Assembly: GCA_016794625.1 (NCBI GenBank)
Contig: JAEUGY010000113.1
Location: forward strand, 1 to 64,000
Reading direction: 5' to 3'
Length of the DNA stretch: 64,000 nucleotides
Origin: Opitutaceae bacterium
GTDB taxonomy: Bacteria > Verrucomicrobiota > Verrucomicrobiia > Opitutales > Opitutaceae
In this document: piece by piece, positions 34,470 through 41,645 of the stretch
Numbering within the stretch: the first letter of the stretch is position 1
How the letters are laid out: each line of letters begins with the position of its first letter
Program-made: the position numbers and the translations under genes
Notes under the pieces: generated by a model
Databases searched by the model: none
What the model was told of the DNA's origin: nothing
What the model saw: the letters and a program-made list of their open reading frames with translations, nothing else

Positions 34470-35336
34470 ATGACCGGATTCCAAGTCAAAGAGAACCTGC
34501 GGCAGGGCAGATGCGTGGTGGGGACGCACATCTTGAGCCTGATGAACCCGACCTCGGCCGCGCTGACCGCAGAGATGGCGATGGACTTCGCCTTCATCTG
34601 CACGGAGCACATACCCCTGGGACGGACCGAGGTGGGCATGATGTGCCAGTACTATGCCGCGAAAGGGATTTCCCCCATCGTACGGGTTCCGTCCCCCGAC
34701 GCCGTGAGTATCGCCACCATGCTTGACGGCGGCGCCGAGGGCATCGTCGTGCCCTATGTGGAGACCGTGGAGGAGGTGCGCCGGATTGTCGGGGCGGTGA
34801 AGTACCGGCCCATCAAGGGCGAGATGTTGCGCGCATGGATGGAGGAGGGGGTCGCTTTGCCTGAGGCCACCGCGCGTTACCTGGAGACCTTCAATCGCGA
34901 CAAGTACGTGATCATCGGGGTGGAAAGCGTGCCGGCGATCGAGCGGCTGGACGAGCTGCTCGCCGTGCCTGGCGTCGATGCGGTCTTTCTCGGACCACAC
35001 GACATCACCACGTCGATGGGCATTCCGACGGAGTATACACATCCCCGATTTGTGGCCGCGGTTGAGTCGATCATCCGCCGCTGCCGGGCGAGGTCGATCG
35101 GTGTGGGACTCCACTTTCAGCTGCTCCGGCTGCCCGGGGACGTGTTGGAGCGATACCTGGCAGCGGGCATGAACTGGCTGATCAACGCGGCGGATGTCAT
35201 CATCATGCGCGAGGCGATGAACGCTCAGTTCGGCCAGCTGCGGCAATTGGCGCAGCGCCACCTGCCGGGTGCGATTGCTTCCACTGCGTCAAAGCCTCCG
35301 CTCGAGTCCTGCCTCACGTCCGGTGGGCCGGCCTAG
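34470..35336 (+). CDS. HpcH/HpaI aldolase family protein
   Basis: A 288-residue class II pyruvate-type aldolase. Family motifs: 'VVGTHILSLMNPTSAALTAEMAMDFAFICTEH', 'ISPIVRVPSPDAVSIATMLDGGAEGIVVPYVETVEEVRRIV', 'VIIGVESVPAIERLDELLAVPGVDAVFLGPHDITTSMGIPTEYTHPRF'. Relatives cleave 4-hydroxy-2-oxo acids to pyruvate and an aldehyde, and often end catabolic routes for sugar acids or aromatic compounds. The metal-binding Glu and Asp are in 'GVESVPAIE' and 'GPHDITTS'. It stands at the edge of the isomerase/dehydrogenase locus but on the opposite strand, so co-regulation is possible but not shown. Confidence 0.9.
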   Translation: MTGFQVKENLRQGRCVVGTHILSLMNPTSAALTAEMAMDFAFICTEHIPLGRTEVGMMCQYYAAKGISPIVRVPSPDAVSIATMLDGGAEGIVVPYVETVEEVRRIVGAVKYRPIKGEMLRAWMEEGVALPEATARYLETFNRDKYVIIGVESVPAIERLDELLAVPGVDAVFLGPHDITTSMGIPTEYTHPRFVAAVESIIRRCRARSIGVGLHFQLLRLPGDVLERYLAAGMNWLINAADVIIMREAMNAQFGQLRQLAQRHLPGAIASTASKPPLESCLTSGGPA

Positions 35337-35414
35337 CCGCGGATCGTGTCGCCGGCGCCGGGCCCTCGCACCCGGGCGGCGAGTGCCGACGCCTGCTCGT
35401 GCGGGGGGAAGACG

Positions 35415-36488
35415 TCAGGGCAGACCCAGGATCCGTCGATTGACCCCGGCATCCTGATTCCCGCCCGCGAAGTCGTCGAATGCCACCGCGGAGGCCTCGA
35501 TCAGATGCCGGGTGATGAACGCCGCGCCCTCGCGCGCACCCTGTTCAGGGGATTTTACGGCACACTCCCACTCCATGACCGCCCAGCCTCGATAGCCGGC
35601 CTCCGTGAGAAGGGTAAAGACCCGCTTGAAGTCGACCTGTCCATCCCCCGGGGAACGGAAGCGACCCGCGCGCGTGGCCCACGGTTCGTATCCGCCATAG
35701 ACCCCACAACGGCCGTCCGGACGAAACTCGGCGTCCTTGACGTGAAAGCCCTTGATGCGGGCGCCGTACCGACGGATGAAGTCGCAATAGTCGAGCTGCT
35801 GGAGCAGGAAGTGACTGGGATCGTAGTTGATCGCGGCGGCCGGATGATCGCCCACGGCAGCGAGAAATCGCTCAAACGTGCAGCCGTCGAACAGATCGGA
35901 CCCAGGGTGCAATTCGTAGCCGAAGGACAGTCCAAGCTCGTGGGCGTAGTCGAGCAAAGGACGCCAGCGCCGGGCCAGCTCCCGGAAGGCTTCCTCGATC
36001 AGGCCCGCGGGACGTTGCGGCCACGGGTAGGCCAGGTGCCACGCCAGCCCGCCGGAGAGCACAGGCACGCAGGACGTTCCAAGACGGGCGGCGGCGCGCA
36101 GGGAAAGCCGCAGCTGCGCTGTGGCCCAATCAACCCGGCCCTGATCGTTCAGTCCCGGAGGGTAGAAGGCCTGAAAGGCCACTTCGTAGGCAGGATGAAT
36201 TCCCATGACCTGACCGGCGAGGCCGGCATTCACTTCCGTCAGGCGCAGGCCATGTCGGTCGAGGATCGCGAGCCAGTCATCGCAGTAGGCCTGGGATTCC
36301 GCTGCGCGCGCAATGTCAATGAAGCGGTGGTCCCAGGCGGGCATCTGGACGCCGCGATAACCCAGGGAGGCGGTCCATTGGCAGATCGTGTCGAGTGAAT
36401 GGTAAGGCGGGTGCTCGCGAATGAACTGGGCGAGGAACAGGCCGGGACCTTGGATGGAGTTCACGACGAGGAGGGAAGAGGCAACCAA
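35415..36488 (-). CDS. Sugar phosphate isomerase/epimerase-like TIM barrel protein
   Basis: A 357-residue xylose-isomerase-like TIM barrel (AP_endonuc_2/IolE-type family). Metal-ligand-bearing strands are visible: 'LTEVNAGLAG', 'SFGYELHPGSDLFDG', 'AAINYDPSHFLLQQLDYCDFIRRYGARIKGFHVKDAEF', 'WAVMEWECAVKSP'. The Glu-Asp-His-Glu pattern is that of sugar or cyclitol isomerases and 2-keto-myo-inositol-type enzymes. Many close relatives in this phylum act on unknown sugars. It is the most downstream gene of a three-gene minus-strand set (40 bp after the dehydrogenase gene). Confidence 0.86.
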   Translation of the reverse strand: MVASSLLVVNSIQGPGLFLAQFIREHPPYHSLDTICQWTASLGYRGVQMPAWDHRFIDIARAAESQAYCDDWLAILDRHGLRLTEVNAGLAGQVMGIHPAYEVAFQAFYPPGLNDQGRVDWATAQLRLSLRAAARLGTSCVPVLSGGLAWHLAYPWPQRPAGLIEEAFRELARRWRPLLDYAHELGLSFGYELHPGSDLFDGCTFERFLAAVGDHPAAAINYDPSHFLLQQLDYCDFIRRYGARIKGFHVKDAEFRPDGRCGVYGGYEPWATRAGRFRSPGDGQVDFKRVFTLLTEAGYRGWAVMEWECAVKSPEQGAREGAAFITRHLIEASAVAFDDFAGGNQDAGVNRRILGLP

Positions 36489-36527
36489 GCGGCTTTGATC
36501 GAAGGGGGTGGCAACGGTGCGGCGGAC

Positions 36528-37556
36528 TCAGGGTCGCAGGAGTACCTTGGTGGCGTCCTTGCGTTCGAAGAGTTCGAACGCGGTTTGCCAGTCCTCGAGA
36601 CGAAAACGATGGGTGACAATGCGCGACGGTCGCAGGCCTTCGCTCAAGAGCTTCAGGGTGCGCACCCAGGTGGCGATCGTGTAGCCGACCGATCCGGCCA
36701 CGCGCAGCTGTTTGAAGCCAATACGGTCGAACGGCACCGTGATCTCGCGGCCAAAGTGCCCCACCTGCGTATAGCTGCCCAGGGGCCGGAGGGACTCGAG
36801 GCACGCTCGCGCCGAGGCCTCGACGCCGGCCACCTCGAAGGCGACATCGACCCCGCCGCCCCCCGTGGTCTCGCGCACCACCTCGGCCAGCGACTCCGAC
36901 TGGACGTCGATTGTCCGCCAGGCTCCGAGGGAGCGGGCCAGCGCTAGCCGAGCGCTGTCGACGCGGGTGCCGGCGACCAGGGTCCGGATGCCGTGATGCT
37001 GGAGCACGAGCAGACAAAGCAATCCGATAGGTCCCGGACCCGAGACGAGTGCGATGTCACCCGGACGCACTTCGGTGATTTCGCCCACGGCATGGACGGC
37101 GGCGGCCAAGGGTTCCACCAGGGCTCCCTCCTCCTCGGGAATCGAGTCGTCGAGGCGGAACAGTTGGTCGGGGCGAACGCAGGTGTAGCGGGTGAAGGCT
37201 CCGCTGACGCCGTGGCCCATGCCCCGGCGCTCGGCGCAGAGCATGAAGTCGCCGCTCAAACACCAGCGGCAGCGGCCACAGCGCACTGCGGTGGCGCCGA
37301 GCACGGCATACCGCCCGGAGCGATCGACCGTTCCGCTGACCGCGGCACCTTCCTCGACCACCCGACCAACGAACTCGTGGCCCAGGATGACGGGTGGGAA
37401 GTTGCGGAAGGTGTCATGCAGGACGTGCAGGTCGGTGCCGCAGATGCCGCAGGCGGTGACCTCCAGTTTCACCTGATGTTCGGCCGGAGTCGGCTCCGGT
37501 ACATCCCGTAGTTCAACGTGTCCGGGGCCTGGCTGAAACTTGACCAGTGCTTTCAT
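36528..37556 (-). CDS. Zinc-dependent alcohol/polyol dehydrogenase
   Basis: A 342-residue medium-chain dehydrogenase. Catalytic zinc: 'GICGTDLHVLHDTF' (Cys) and 'ILGHEFVGRVVEEG' (His, Glu); structural zinc: 'CGRCRWCLSGDFMLC' with four cysteines. The NAD(P)-binding site is 'ALVSGPGPIGLLCLLVLQHHGI'. The family is closest to threonine or sorbitol dehydrogenases, which oxidise secondary alcohols of sugars, polyols or amino acids. The ATG at 37556 gives the usual 'MKALVKF' start; the long upstream extension in frame is rejected. It lies between two isomerase genes on the same strand, suggesting an oxidation step in a sugar or cyclitol route. Confidence 0.92.
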   Translation of the reverse strand: MKALVKFQPGPGHVELRDVPEPTPAEHQVKLEVTACGICGTDLHVLHDTFRNFPPVILGHEFVGRVVEEGAAVSGTVDRSGRYAVLGATAVRCGRCRWCLSGDFMLCAERRGMGHGVSGAFTRYTCVRPDQLFRLDDSIPEEEGALVEPLAAAVHAVGEITEVRPGDIALVSGPGPIGLLCLLVLQHHGIRTLVAGTRVDSARLALARSLGAWRTIDVQSESLAEVVRETTGGGGVDVAFEVAGVEASARACLESLRPLGSYTQVGHFGREITVPFDRIGFKQLRVAGSVGYTIATWVRTLKLLSEGLRPSRIVTHRFRLEDWQTAFELFERKDATKVLLRP

Positions 37557-37623
37557 GGACGTGAGGCTGGAGTGGAGTGACCTTGGGACAAGCGTGAACC
37601 TCCCTGGCCGCGCCCGGGCGAGT

Positions 37624-38526
37624 CTACGACGTGCGGATATCGTCGGCGAAGAGGTGCTGCAAAACGTCAAAGCAACGTTCGCTGGCTTCCTCTCCGCCAA
37701 ACGAGAACGCGTAGCCTCCTGGCAGGTGCAGGGTGTTCCGGTCGAGAGCCTGGCGGCGCCAATGGGTCTCAAGCGAGACAAGCCCTCGGTAACCGGCCTC
37801 GCGCAGAGCTTGAAAGTGCCGGGCCCAGCCGACGTCGCCATCTCCCATGCAGCGGGCCTCGGCTCCGGTACTCGTCCGGGCCGCATCTTTGGCATGGATA
37901 TGGACGATACGCGCCGCGAGACGCTCGAACCCCTCGGTGGCTGGTCCTGGATACTCCGGAATGTAGAGCACGTTGCAGGGATCCCAGATGAGGCCGAAAC
38001 GTGGATCTGGAAGTTGGGACAACAAAGCGATGGACTCCGCGCCTGTGCCCACCAGGCAGGACGCTTCGTTTTCCACCCCGAGTCGGAGTCCCTTCGGCAG
38101 AAGATCGAGCAGTGAAGTCAGGTGCTCGGCGATGCGAATCATATCGTCGTTGGTTGCGGGCGACGCTTTGCGGAGAAAGGTAAAAACCCGCAGAAGTGGG
38201 CATCCCAGGGTCACGGCCACGTCCACGCTCCGGCGGAAAAGTTCGCGGTGTTCGCGGTGCGCGGTCGTGTCTTCGAGACCGCATTTGAACACGGGTGTGG
38301 CACAGCCAAAGACCGCCAACCCCGCGTCGACCACCTGGGCCTTGATTTGGTGAATGTCATCCGTGGTGAGTTCGCGAAACGATCGTCCAAACATGCTCCG
38401 GAGTTCGATGCCGGCCAGACCTCGTCGACGGACGAACGCGATGACCTGTGCGAGATCTTGAGAGACCTCGTCGGAGATCACGGTAAACGATCCAGGAAAT
38501 TGCAGCATCGGCGGCTGGGTTGACAC
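37624..38526 (-). CDS. Sugar phosphate isomerase/epimerase-like TIM barrel protein
   Basis: A 300-residue second TIM-barrel isomerase of the AP_endonuc_2 family. Motifs: 'VISDEVSQDLAQVIAFVRRRGLAGIELRSMFG', 'LRLGVENEASCLVGTG', 'FGLIWDPCNVLY', 'ARIVHIHAKDA', 'YRGLVSLETHWRR'; the Glu, Asp, His and Glu ligands are in place. The start could also be the ATG at 38508. It is the first gene of the minus-strand set and faces the URO-D operon across 252 bp. No specific sugar can be named. Confidence 0.87.
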   Translation of the reverse strand: MSTQPPMLQFPGSFTVISDEVSQDLAQVIAFVRRRGLAGIELRSMFGRSFRELTTDDIHQIKAQVVDAGLAVFGCATPVFKCGLEDTTAHREHRELFRRSVDVAVTLGCPLLRVFTFLRKASPATNDDMIRIAEHLTSLLDLLPKGLRLGVENEASCLVGTGAESIALLSQLPDPRFGLIWDPCNVLYIPEYPGPATEGFERLAARIVHIHAKDAARTSTGAEARCMGDGDVGWARHFQALREAGYRGLVSLETHWRRQALDRNTLHLPGGYAFSFGGEEASERCFDVLQHLFADDIRTS

Positions 38527-38778
38527 CGGTCACAGGAGCGGACGTGGGCTGGGGCAGGGGCGACTGTGACGGTCCCAGTCGGCACAGGGCAAGCCGAGAC
38601 CCTGGATCGCCCCGAAGTCTCGCCGGGATCGGTATCGTGGTGGCGTGGTGAGGTCGACGACAAGAGCTGCCGGTGAGGCAAAAGGTGACCGGCTTTTCGC
38701 AGGCAATGGCGAGACGGGGTGAGCAGGTCCGGTTACCCTGAAGTCCAAACCTGAACCGCCGTAGGTTTCCCCTCATTC

Positions 38779-39846
38779 ATGACGCCCCGAGACCGTATCC
38801 TTGCTGCCCTCAATCGCCGTTCGCTCGATCGGATTCCGGTCGACATCTGGCTTTCCCCCGAGGTGTTGGCCGATGCGAAGCGCCATTTCCGCTGTGACGA
38901 CGAACTCGAAGTCTACCGCAAGCTGGGACTCGACAAGATCGTGATGGTTTTCCCGGGATTCGGCAGTGAAGACGTTGACTCGGAAAAGGGGACCGGCCGC
39001 ACGTTGTGGGGGGTGGACACACGGACGGTCCTGGCCGGCCAGGCCACGTACCAGGAGTTCATGAATCCGCCCTTCGCGGAGATGACGGACTGGTCCCAGC
39101 TTGAGGCCTATGACCGCTGGCCGGATCCGAACCGGATCGACTATGCCGGTTCGCTGGCCCTTGCCCGGCGCGCCCGGGAGTTTGGCTTTTCCACGATCGG
39201 GCCGTGGATATCCGTGTTCGAGATCTACTGTCAGCTGCGCGGATTGGAGAATGCGATGATGGACCTCATCGATGCACCCGACTTCCTCGAACCGGCGCTT
39301 GATCGCATCCAACAGATTCAGACCACAATTCTCGACCGACTCCTGCGTGAGGCGGCTGGCCTGCTGGACCTGGTGTTCATCAGCGATGACATGGCATCGC
39401 AGGAAGGCATGCTGATTTCACTGCCCACCTGGCGGCGGCTGTTTGACGCGCGACTGCGGCACTGGTGCGACCTCGTGCACCGCCATGGGACGAAGGTCCT
39501 GTACCACACTGATGGGGCGGCCTTCGACCTCGTGCCGTCCCTGCTCGACGCGGGCATCGACGTGCTCAATCCGATTCAGCATGTGTGCAAGGGCATGGAT
39601 CGCAGTCGCCTGAAAGATGCGTTTGGCGACCGTGTGATTTTTCATGGTGGGGTCGAGAATCAGTCGATCATCCCATTTGGCACGCCCGACGACGTACGGG
39701 AAGAAGTGAAGCGCTGTCTTGAAACCTTGGGACGAAACGGAGGCTATATCTGTTCATCCTGTCACTTCGTCCAGGCCGGCACCCCGCTCGACAATGTGTT
39801 CGCCTTGATCGAAACCGTGCATCAACACGGGGCGCGCGTGCTGTAG
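38779..39846 (+). CDS. Uroporphyrinogen decarboxylase-family (MtaA/CmuA-like) protein
   Basis: A 355-residue PF01208 protein with the URO-D TIM-barrel fold but not a haem enzyme by context. Motifs: 'RDRILAALNRRSLDRIPVDIWLSPEVL', 'LVFISDDMASQEGMLISLPTWRRLFDARLRHWCDLVHRHGTKVLYHTDGAAFDLVPSLLDAGIDVLNPIQHVCKGMD', 'VIFHGGVENQ', 'CSSCHFVQAGTPLDNVFALIE'. The position of the zinc His-x-Cys of MtaA-type methyltransferases reads His-Thr-Asp, so the Cys ligand is absent; the later Cys ('SSCH') is present. First gene of a plus-strand operon with 42 bp to the next gene. The role, possibly one-carbon group transfer, is inferred. Confidence 0.85.
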   Translation: MTPRDRILAALNRRSLDRIPVDIWLSPEVLADAKRHFRCDDELEVYRKLGLDKIVMVFPGFGSEDVDSEKGTGRTLWGVDTRTVLAGQATYQEFMNPPFAEMTDWSQLEAYDRWPDPNRIDYAGSLALARRAREFGFSTIGPWISVFEIYCQLRGLENAMMDLIDAPDFLEPALDRIQQIQTTILDRLLREAAGLLDLVFISDDMASQEGMLISLPTWRRLFDARLRHWCDLVHRHGTKVLYHTDGAAFDLVPSLLDAGIDVLNPIQHVCKGMDRSRLKDAFGDRVIFHGGVENQSIIPFGTPDDVREEVKRCLETLGRNGGYICSSCHFVQAGTPLDNVFALIETVHQHGARVL

Positions 39847-39888
39847 TCGCGAGGCGGAGCGAGGCGCACCCACCGGCGGTCCTTCCCC

Positions 39889-40914
39889 ATGACTCCCCGC
39901 GAACGCTATGAAGCCGTCCTCTCGGGCCGGAGGCCCGATCTGGTGCCGCGCATTCCGATCCTCATGCAATTTGCGGCGGAGTATATCGGTAGCAACTACG
40001 GTGAATTCGCGGCGGATCACCGCGTGCTCGTCGAAGCGAACCTGCGCTGCGCCGAGGACTTTGGACTCGACCAGGTCAGCACCATCTCCGACCCCTATCG
40101 GGAGACCTCGGGCTTTGGCGCGGAGATCCGCTACCACCGGGATGGCGTGCCCGAGTGCGTACGCCCTCCGTTCGCCGATCTCTCGCCCGGGGATCCGTTC
40201 ACGACGCGGATCGCGGTGCCCGATCCTCTGACCGCGACACGCATGCGCGATCGCGTGGAGGCTGTTCGCTTGTTCCGCCAGCGCGCCGGTTCGCAGTATA
40301 GCATCCTGGGCTGGGTGGAGGGCCCGGCGGCGCTGGCAGCCGATCTTCGGGGGATGTCGGAGTTTCTGGTCGACCTTCTCGAGGAGCCAGCCTGGGCCGG
40401 TGACCTGATGGACCTGTGCACCGAGACGTCCATCCGGTTCGCCCGAGCGCAGATCGAGGCCGGGGCGGACACCATTGGGGTCGGTGATGCGGTTTGCAGC
40501 CAGATCAGTGGACCGGTGCACGCCGAAACCATCTGGCCGCGCCAGCTGCGATTGATGCGGGCAATCAAGGAGGCAGGAGCGCGCGTACGGCTCCATATTT
40601 GCGGTCCGACCCGCCACCTGTGGTCGAAATTGAAGGACCTGCCGCTCGATATCCTCGATTGCGACCATGTCGTGGACATGGAGGCCGCCCGGTCGATTTT
40701 TCCGTCCTCCGTCGTGCTGGCCGGCAACCTCGATCCGGTGTCGGTGCTGCGCTTTGGTGGCAGCGGCCAGGTCAGGGACACCGTGCTCCGCTGCCAGCGC
40801 GCGTCGGGTGCACGTTTCATGGTCTGTGCCGGGTGCGAGGTGCCCTCGGGAACCCCTTTGGTCAATCTGCGTACGTTGTGCGCTCCGATCGTCCCCATGG
40901 AACCCCCGTCATGA
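39889..40914 (+). CDS. Uroporphyrinogen decarboxylase-family (MtaA/CmuA-like) methyltransferase homologue
   Basis: A 341-residue second PF01208 protein. It keeps the methyltransferase zinc pattern: His-Ile-Cys in 'RVRLHICGPTRHLW' and a later Cys in 'FMVCAGCEVPSGTPLVNL'. Other landmarks: 'RERYEAVLSGRRPDLVPRIPILMQFAAEYIG', 'YSILGWVEGPAALAADLRGMSEFLVDLLEEP', 'GADTIGVGDAVCSQISG'. Relatives move methyl groups between corrinoid proteins and thiols. Its stop overlaps the DUF1638 start (ATGA), so the two are coupled; DUF1638 is a recurrent neighbour of corrinoid methyltransferase genes. No corrinoid-binding protein is encoded in the window. Confidence 0.88.
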   Translation: MTPRERYEAVLSGRRPDLVPRIPILMQFAAEYIGSNYGEFAADHRVLVEANLRCAEDFGLDQVSTISDPYRETSGFGAEIRYHRDGVPECVRPPFADLSPGDPFTTRIAVPDPLTATRMRDRVEAVRLFRQRAGSQYSILGWVEGPAALAADLRGMSEFLVDLLEEPAWAGDLMDLCTETSIRFARAQIEAGADTIGVGDAVCSQISGPVHAETIWPRQLRLMRAIKEAGARVRLHICGPTRHLWSKLKDLPLDILDCDHVVDMEAARSIFPSSVVLAGNLDPVSVLRFGGSGQVRDTVLRCQRASGARFMVCAGCEVPSGTPLVNLRTLCAPIVPMEPPS

Positions 40915-41645
40915 ATGCCTCCACCGCCCTCGTGGCTTGCGATGTGTTCCAGAACGAGCTGGCTTCGTTGCTGGCCGGAGGCGCCGGGTCGCCGCCGTCG
41001 CGGGTGGAGTGGTTGGAGATGGGATTGCACGACCACGCCGATCGCATGAAGAAGGCGATTCAGGAGGCGATTGATCGCATCGAATCGGACCCTGCTGTCA
41101 CCACGATCCTGCTCGCGTATGGTCTTTGCGGCAACGGTGTCATTGGAATTCGGACACGCCGTTGTCGGCTCGTGCTGCCGCGAGCGCATGATTGCATCTC
41201 CGTTCTCTTTGGCGACCGATCCGCCTATGAACGCTACCTGGCCGAGAATCCCGGGGTCTATTTCTACAGCCCGGGCTGGATCCGAGGCCGGCGGGTCCCG
41301 GGACCGGATCGCGACGCCAGCATCCGCGCTCATTACCAGCAGCGGTATCCCGACGATCCCGAGGTGGTGGAGGACATGATCGCGGCGGATCGCGAAACCT
41401 ACGCCCACCATGGTTGTGCCGCCTACATTGATGTGACGGACGACACTACGGGCGAGGACTACTGTCGCTCGTGCGCGCGGCACCTCGGCTGGCGCTTCGA
41501 AAAGATCCGGGGCGATGATCGCTGGCTACGAACCCTCCTTTCCGGGCCGTGGGACAGCCCACACTTTGTGGTGCTTGAGGCCGGTCGGCCCACCCAACTC
41601 GGACCCGATGGCATGCTTGCGGCGTCGGGAGAGCCGACACCATGA
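40911..41645 (+). CDS. DUF1638 domain protein
   Basis: A 244-residue DUF1638 protein. Diagnostic strings: 'ALVACDVFQNELASLL', 'AIQEAIDRIESDPAVTTILLAYGLCGNGVIGIRTRRCRLVLPRAHDCISVLFGDRSAYERYL', 'GVYFYSPGWIRG', 'GCAAYIDVTD'. It has several conserved Cys and His that could bind metal. The function is unknown, but the domain repeatedly occurs beside corrinoid-dependent methyltransferases, and here it is translationally coupled at both ends (ATGA with the URO-D gene before and the glycosidase after). Longer frames upstream are shadows of the preceding gene. Confidence 0.88.
   Translation: MNASTALVACDVFQNELASLLAGGAGSPPSRVEWLEMGLHDHADRMKKAIQEAIDRIESDPAVTTILLAYGLCGNGVIGIRTRRCRLVLPRAHDCISVLFGDRSAYERYLAENPGVYFYSPGWIRGRRVPGPDRDASIRAHYQQRYPDDPEVVEDMIAADRETYAHHGCAAYIDVTDDTTGEDYCRSCARHLGWRFEKIRGDDRWLRTLLSGPWDSPHFVVLEAGRPTQLGPDGMLAASGEPTP

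Noticed and set aside
37557..37895. N-terminal extension of the zinc dehydrogenase by 113 residues
   Set aside because: It overlaps the neighbouring isomerase gene in antisense and lies ahead of a standard 'MKALVKF' start.
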